In this document: positions 6,704 to 11,253 of the stretch, in pieces
Layout of the letters: every line of letters begins with the position of its first letter
How positions within the stretch are numbered: the stretch's first letter is position 1
NCBI GenBank assembly: GCA_964637235.1
Contig: CAZWVR010000079.1
Span: forward strand, 1-11,253
Direction: 5' to 3'
DNA from: CAZWVR01 sp964637235
Lineage (GTDB): Bacteria; Bacteroidota; Bacteroidia; Bacteroidales; S143-33
DNA: 11,253 bases
Program-made: the position numbers and the translations under genes
Notes under the pieces: model-generated
What the model saw: the letters and a program-made list of their open reading frames with translations, nothing else
What the model was told of the DNA's origin: nothing
The model's database searches: none

Positions 6704-6724
6704 TATAAAAAAAACACTTTTTTA

Positions 6725-8086
6725 ATGAAAGATTTTACAACAGGAAATATAAAAAAACACTTTTTAATCTTCCTTATTCCTCTGATACTCAGAAACATAG
6801 TAAGTCAATTATATACATTCGTAGATACTGCCATAGTCGGACATTTTTTTGGAAAAAAAGCACTTTCAGCAACAGGTAGCATATTCCCTATTCTATTCGT
6901 ATTTATGTCTATTATTATAGGCTTTTTTGTCGGCGTGACAAGTACTACGGCAAAATTCTTTGGAAAAAAAGACTTCCAGTCTCTGCAAAAACTTACACAT
7001 ACGACAATCAACTTTACAATAATATTTGGCGCACTACTAACATTTTTTACCATAACATTTAGTCAACAAATTATAAACCTACTCCAATTACCCACAGAGA
7101 TTAAACCAATGGCAATATCCTACTATAAAGCTCTAATGATAGGCAATATCTTTATGATAGCATTTTACGGCTTTACAAATATATTCCAAGGTCTCGGAGA
7201 GTCAAAAACTCCAATGTATCTATCAATAGCTTTTTCGTTACTAAACATCTTTGGAGATATTCTTTTAGGCGTCATCTTAAAAGGCGGAGTGGTGGGTGTA
7301 GGGCTATCTACATCCATTTCGTTTGCAATAGTCTTTTTTGCAGCTGTATATCTTTTCCACCGAAAAATCTCATTCTTTAAGATTAAATTAAAATTCTCTA
7401 TGGATCTTGCTATCCTAAAAGAAATATCACGTATAGGACTACCTGTTTTTATGCAAATGGCATTCATATCATCTAATTATCTTGTACAACAAATACTAAT
7501 AAATCGTTTTGGCACACTGTTTATTGCAGCAATATCAGTCGGTGTAAAAATTACTTCTATTTATACAACAATAGGCATTACATTCGCTAATGGACTAACT
7601 CCAACTGTGGGACAAAATTTCGCAAAAAAATTACACTGCCGTATAAAAACCCTTATAAACATATCTTTAAAATATTTGCTTATATTTTCAATATTTTCAG
7701 TTGTCCTTATAAACATTTTCCCAGAAACTTTCGCCCGCATATTTACCAACGAAAAAGATGTAATTCAGATAGTTATAAAATATTTGCATATAGTTTCCCC
7801 ATCATATTTATTTATCGCAATCAATTTCATAATAAATGGATTTTTTCGCGGTATCGGGAAAACTAAATATCCAATGTATGGCTCTGCAATAGCTCTATGG
7901 TTCATAAAACTACCTTTGATTATTTTATTCTCTTATTCTGTTAGTTTTTCACCCTTTAAATTACTACCTATGTATCCGGAACGTATGTTTTACGCATTTG
8001 CATTAGGCACTATGGCAGAAATGACTATAAATTCTATACTATTTATGCGTATTAACAAAAAATATAAATGCCGCCTTAGTAGTTAA
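6725..8086 (+). CDS. MATE-family multidrug/Na+ (or H+) antiporter
   Basis: 453-residue inner-membrane exporter; the family moves drugs or metabolites outward in exchange for Na+ or H+. I start at the ATG at 6725 (MKDFTTGNIKKHFLIFLIPL), which gives the usual MATE N-terminus; a TTG at 6701 would add eight residues but overlaps the likely promoter. About twelve hydrophobic segments are visible in two halves joined by a basic loop near residues 212-226. Hallmarks are FVDTAIVGHFFGKKALSATG (32-51), GFFVGVTSTTAKFFGKKD (66-83), NIFGDILLGVILKGGVVGVG (174-193), the second-half NGLTPTVGQNFAKK (289-302) and NGFFRGIGKTKYPM (371-384). Length matches the family (about 450). It is divergent from the peptidase; the next plus-strand gene begins 75 bases downstream without an evident terminator. 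The substrate cannot be told from sequence. Confidence 0.93.
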   Translation: MKDFTTGNIKKHFLIFLIPLILRNIVSQLYTFVDTAIVGHFFGKKALSATGSIFPILFVFMSIIIGFFVGVTSTTAKFFGKKDFQSLQKLTHTTINFTIIFGALLTFFTITFSQQIINLLQLPTEIKPMAISYYKALMIGNIFMIAFYGFTNIFQGLGESKTPMYLSIAFSLLNIFGDILLGVILKGGVVGVGLSTSISFAIVFFAAVYLFHRKISFFKIKLKFSMDLAILKEISRIGLPVFMQMAFISSNYLVQQILINRFGTLFIAAISVGVKITSIYTTIGITFANGLTPTVGQNFAKKLHCRIKTLINISLKYLLIFSIFSVVLINIFPETFARIFTNEKDVIQIVIKYLHIVSPSYLFIAINFIINGFFRGIGKTKYPMYGSAIALWFIKLPLIILFSYSVSFSPFKLLPMYPERMFYAFALGTMAEMTINSILFMRINKKYKCRLSS

Positions 8087-8132
8087 TTTTAAAAACTTTG
8101 CTACATATTTTTATTCTACTGAACTATTTTCT

Positions 8133-8140
8133 TATTTTTG
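8133..8140 (+). promoter_or_regulatory. -7 promoter box of the TolB/Omp85 fusion gene
   Basis: TATTTTTG matches TAnnTTTG and lies 21 bases before the ATG at 8162, in the 75-base gap after the MATE gene. No good TTTG is seen at the -33 distance. Transcription from this site would give a short A-rich leader (AAAAAATAAAT before ATG); co-transcription with MATE remains possible. Confidence 0.45.
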
Positions 8141-8161
8141 TTCAAACCTGAAAAAATAAAT

Positions 8162-11100
8162 ATGAAAAAAATAATTCTTCCACTTATTATAATGCTTTTC
8201 AATATAGCAAACGCACAATTTTATAATGGTATGCAAATGTTCTTTGGAAAAAATAGAATTCAATACAATAATTTTACTTGGCGATATTTTGAACATAAAA
8301 ATTACAAAATATATTTCTACGATAGAGGCGTAAATCTCGGGAAGTTTATAAATGATATCATTGAAGAACAAATCAATGAAATGGAAGATTTTTATAATGT
8401 CGATTTTAACTCACCACTTATCTTTATTGTCTATAACGATATAAGAGATTTTAGACAAACAAATATTGGACTGGAAACACAAGGCATAGGCTCTCCTGCT
8501 GCTGAACATCAAATTATTGATAATAAAGTATTTATTTACTTCAATGGCTCCCATAAAGATCTAAAAATCGAACTGAGACGTGTAATTTCAGAACTGTTTT
8601 TTAAACAAGTCGTTTATGGAAATTTTTTAACCCAAAAAATTACTAATAATACAAATTTTCAATTGCCTGTTTGGTTTCAGAAAGGTTTAATCTCTTTCTC
8701 AACACTTCAATGGTCGCCATACGAAGAAGATAGATTAAGAGATATCTTTATGAGAAAAAAAAGAATACACTTTAACTCCCTAAACGACGAAGACGCTGAA
8801 ATTGTAGGACATTCATTTTGGTACTACTTATATAAATTTGGCAATTACAATAATGAACTGATTATCAATATACTATACTTTACAAAAGTTTATAAAGACT
8901 ACGAAAAAGCTATAAATTATGTGATGGGCATAAGCTTCAATGACCTAAAAAAACAATGGTACAAATACTTTAAAGACTATTTCGAAAAACAAAAAAATGA
9001 AGCTAAGCAATTAGAGCCTATTAACGATACTTTAAACACTCGCAGACATCTTAAATACCAAAATTTTACAGTAAGCCCCAATGGTAAATACGCAGCATAT
9101 TCTACTAATAAAAAAGGAAAATTTAAAATATTCCTATATGACTTTACAACAGGAAAAAAACATAAAATTTTTAAACAAGGCTATAAAACCGATCAAATCA
9201 CAGATTATACTTATCCACTCTTAGCTTGGGACCCACACTCACATAAACTTGCCTTTATAACAGAGAAAAAAAACTCCGTTTACCTCAACATCTATAAAAT
9301 CAAACAAAAAGAAATAAAAAATTATGCCCTTCTATACATCGATAAAGTACTTTGGCTTAACTTCTCCCCTAATGGACGATATATTGTCTTTTCCGCTTTT
9401 AGCAAAGGTTTTACCGATTTATTTGTATTTGACTTTTATACCAGCCAAATGAAACGTCTGACCTATGACCTCGCAGATGACCTTTATCCATCTTTTCTCC
9501 CAGACTCAAAAAATATAATATTTTCAAGCAATAGAACAGACACAAGCTCCAAATTTTTATACTCCTACGATGCAAATCCTAAACCTGCACAAAACTACGA
9601 CTTGTTTATTTTCAATCTAAATACTAATAAAATACAGCGTATTACAAATACACCTTTCAGCGATGAAAAAATGCCTTTCGCTATTTCAAAAAACGACTAT
9701 ATATACCTCTCCGATACAACCGGCATCGTCCAACGTTTCTATCTAAATAAAGATAGTAGCATCGCTTTTATAGATACCTCAATTCATTACTTTTATTTCT
9801 TTAATCATAAAATAGTCTCTAACTATCCTATGAGCATTCTAAAACAGCAAACCGCTCTAAATAAAAATATCTCTCAAATCATTTTTTTCAATCGTAAAGA
9901 TAATCTTTCTGTTCTACCAGCAGATATTAACTCTCTGAAAAATAAAAACTTCCAAAATCCGATTTATTCCCCAATATACCAAGATTTCCTCTCTACCCAA
10001 AAATATCAAACTCTTTTACAAATACAAAAACAACACCGACAGAAAATAATTAAAAAGAAAATTGACTCATTAAAACCATATTTTGAAAAAAAATTTGAAA
10101 CATTCGAAAATCCTCGAATTGATATAAATAACTATATCTTTGACTTTGAGAAAGATACTCTATTCGGATTATATTATTTAAACAAAATAAAATCAACAAA
10201 AAAAACTATCGACAGTGCAAGCCGATATAGAGTATATTTCCCTATTTTCTATTTAACAGACGTAGGTAGCGATTTTGATTTAACCTCTATAAACCAAACT
10301 TACCAAATTTTCAACGGAGGTCCTTTTTACTTTAATCCCGGTATGCAATACCTTACAAAAGTTCAAATAAACGAACTGTTCGAAGACTACAAAATTACTG
10401 CTGCTTTTAGATTCGGCCTCTTTAATAAAAACTACGAATATTTAATAAGCTTTGAAAATCTCAAAAAAAGACTTGATAAACAAATAGTATATTATCGGAA
10501 AAGCTATACAGCCGTAGATGATACATTCTTTAAAGCTTCAAAAAATATTATAAACCAATTCAACTACATTTTAAGATACCCATTCACTGAAATATTCGCA
10601 ATAAAATTAACTCCTACTCTACGCTACGAGCGGATTATCCCACTATCCCGCGATTATAACTCATTGATGCTAAAACAAAGCTATACTATATACACAGGAC
10701 TAAAAACCGAACTTATATACGATAATAGCCGCAAATTACAGGAAAATATATATGATGGCATAAGATTTAAAATCTTTAACGAAATATATAAACAAGTTAA
10801 CTGGGATACCACTTGGGCAGCTAATTACTGGCTGAACGTATTCGGATTTGACTTCCGCTTTTATAAAGAAATTTATAGACATAGCATCATTGCTACGCGC
10901 TTTGCCGGAAGCACCTCTTTTGGAAGTGGAAAACTTATATATTACCTCGGAGGCGTAGATAATTGGATACAACTTTTTACACCTATTTTTAACCACAATA
11001 TCATAATAAATCCGAAAGAAAACTATTTATTTCAGGCTGTTGCTACAAATATGCGTGGTTTCAAACAAAATATACGTAATGGCAATACCTTCCTATTAAA

Positions 11101-11253
11101 CAATACAGAAATGCGCATTCCTGTTTTTAGAGTATTAAGTAATAACCCCATAAACTTTGACTTTTTAAATAGTCTCCAAGTAATAGGATTTTTTGATATA
11201 GGCTCTGCTTGGTCAGGTAAAAGCCCATGGGATAAAAAAGCTAATGCATATAA
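8162..11253 (+). CDS. Envelope protein: degenerate gluzincin-like domain + TolB-type beta-propeller + Omp85/BamA-like barrel (3' end outside window)
   Basis: An uninterrupted frame of 1030 codons runs off the right edge. Residues 1-18 (MKKIILPLIIMLFNIANA) form a Sec signal peptide. Residues ~30-290 resemble the gluzincin-like domain that precedes TolB propellers in such proteins, including LPVWFQKGL at 168-176, but SELFF (143-147) stands where a peptidase would carry HExxH. Residues ~300-560 are PD40/TolB propeller blades (VSPNGKYAAYS from 304; FSPNGRYIVFS from 401; SSNRTD at 455; YDLFIFNLNTNKI near 480). From ~715 comes an outer-membrane barrel: GGPFYFNPGMQ, GGVDNW at 930-935, MRGF at 964-967 matching the Omp85 loop-6 (V/M)RGF motif, and GFFDIGSAW at 1009-1017 near the barrel end. 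Family members in Bacteroidota are often named TolB-like or biopolymer-transporter Tol proteins and end near 1050-1100 residues, so probably only a few dozen residues are missing. An outer-membrane assembly or transport role is inferred. Confidence 0.85.
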   Translation, partial: MKKIILPLIIMLFNIANAQFYNGMQMFFGKNRIQYNNFTWRYFEHKNYKIYFYDRGVNLGKFINDIIEEQINEMEDFYNVDFNSPLIFIVYNDIRDFRQTNIGLETQGIGSPAAEHQIIDNKVFIYFNGSHKDLKIELRRVISELFFKQVVYGNFLTQKITNNTNFQLPVWFQKGLISFSTLQWSPYEEDRLRDIFMRKKRIHFNSLNDEDAEIVGHSFWYYLYKFGNYNNELIINILYFTKVYKDYEKAINYVMGISFNDLKKQWYKYFKDYFEKQKNEAKQLEPINDTLNTRRHLKYQNFTVSPNGKYAAYSTNKKGKFKIFLYDFTTGKKHKIFKQGYKTDQITDYTYPLLAWDPHSHKLAFITEKKNSVYLNIYKIKQKEIKNYALLYIDKVLWLNFSPNGRYIVFSAFSKGFTDLFVFDFYTSQMKRLTYDLADDLYPSFLPDSKNIIFSSNRTDTSSKFLYSYDANPKPAQNYDLFIFNLNTNKIQRITNTPFSDEKMPFAISKNDYIYLSDTTGIVQRFYLNKDSSIAFIDTSIHYFYFFNHKIVSNYPMSILKQQTALNKNISQIIFFNRKDNLSVLPADINSLKNKNFQNPIYSPIYQDFLSTQKYQTLLQIQKQHRQKIIKKKIDSLKPYFEKKFETFENPRIDINNYIFDFEKDTLFGLYYLNKIKSTKKTIDSASRYRVYFPIFYLTDVGSDFDLTSINQTYQIFNGGPFYFNPGMQYLTKVQINELFEDYKITAAFRFGLFNKNYEYLISFENLKKRLDKQIVYYRKSYTAVDDTFFKASKNIINQFNYILRYPFTEIFAIKLTPTLRYERIIPLSRDYNSLMLKQSYTIYTGLKTELIYDNSRKLQENIYDGIRFKIFNEIYKQVNWDTTWAANYWLNVFGFDFRFYKEIYRHSIIATRFAGSTSFGSGKLIYYLGGVDNWIQLFTPIFNHNIIINPKENYLFQAVATNMRGFKQNIRNGNTFLLNNTEMRIPVFRVLSNNPINFDFLNSLQVIGFFDIGSAWSGKSPWDKKANAY

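Noticed and set aside
6701..6724. TTG at 6701 as the MATE start
   Set aside because: It would lie inside the likely -7 box; the ATG at 6725 gives the usual family N-terminus.
8132..8371. Minus-strand frame at the start of the TolB/Omp85 gene, and a similar one at 10736-10996
   Set aside because: Both are antisense to an unbroken 1030-codon frame with a signal peptide and recognisable domains, and neither shows a domain of its own.

Overview
The window looks like a chromosomal stretch from a low-GC member of the Bacteroidota. Three things point there: two secreted proteins end in a type IX secretion system (T9SS) type A sorting domain (VYPNPT near the start, a KKIIKR end); several gene starts are preceded by the Bacteroidota -7 promoter box TAnnTTTG with A/T-rich leaders and no Shine-Dalgarno sequence; and the gene families themselves (FG-GAP/VCBS surface proteins, a TolB-propeller/Omp85 fusion) are typical of that phylum. 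Hand-counted GC is about 30-40% in the genes I sampled.

Layout. Positions 2-196 (+) hold the C-terminal tail of a gene entering from the left, probably an AAA ATPase with a DUF4143-type C-terminus. It converges on a minus-strand block that reads right to left: a C1 (papain/bleomycin-hydrolase-like) peptidase (6661-5417), a good terminator, a 568-residue FG-GAP/VCBS protein with a T9SS tail (5257-3551), a GC-rich structured intergenic element (about 3272-3523), and a 966-residue FG-GAP/VCBS protein with a T9SS tail (3246-346) closed by another terminator. Divergent from the peptidase, a MATE-family exporter (6725-8086, +) is followed by a large plus-strand gene (8162 to beyond the window end) encoding an envelope protein that joins a degenerate gluzincin-like domain, a TolB-like beta-propeller and an Omp85-type barrel.

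How the genes may work together. The two FG-GAP proteins should be exported by Sec, cross the outer membrane by the T9SS and be attached to the surface or released. One carries seven calcium-binding-type repeats (one predicted propeller), the other fourteen (two predicted propellers) plus Ig-like modules. The peptidase has a Sec signal but no T9SS tail, so it is more likely periplasmic or a lipid-free envelope enzyme. No metabolic pathway links the genes; the common theme is the cell envelope.

The most unusual item is the roughly 250-bp intergenic element at 3272-3523. It is about 60-65% GC against 30-40% around it, and its inverted repeats nest in order to give a predicted branched fold (a two-part closing stem around two hairpin arms). 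No gene explains it. It could be a structured RNA, a long 5' leader, or a dispersed palindromic/MITE-like repeat; the sequence alone cannot decide.
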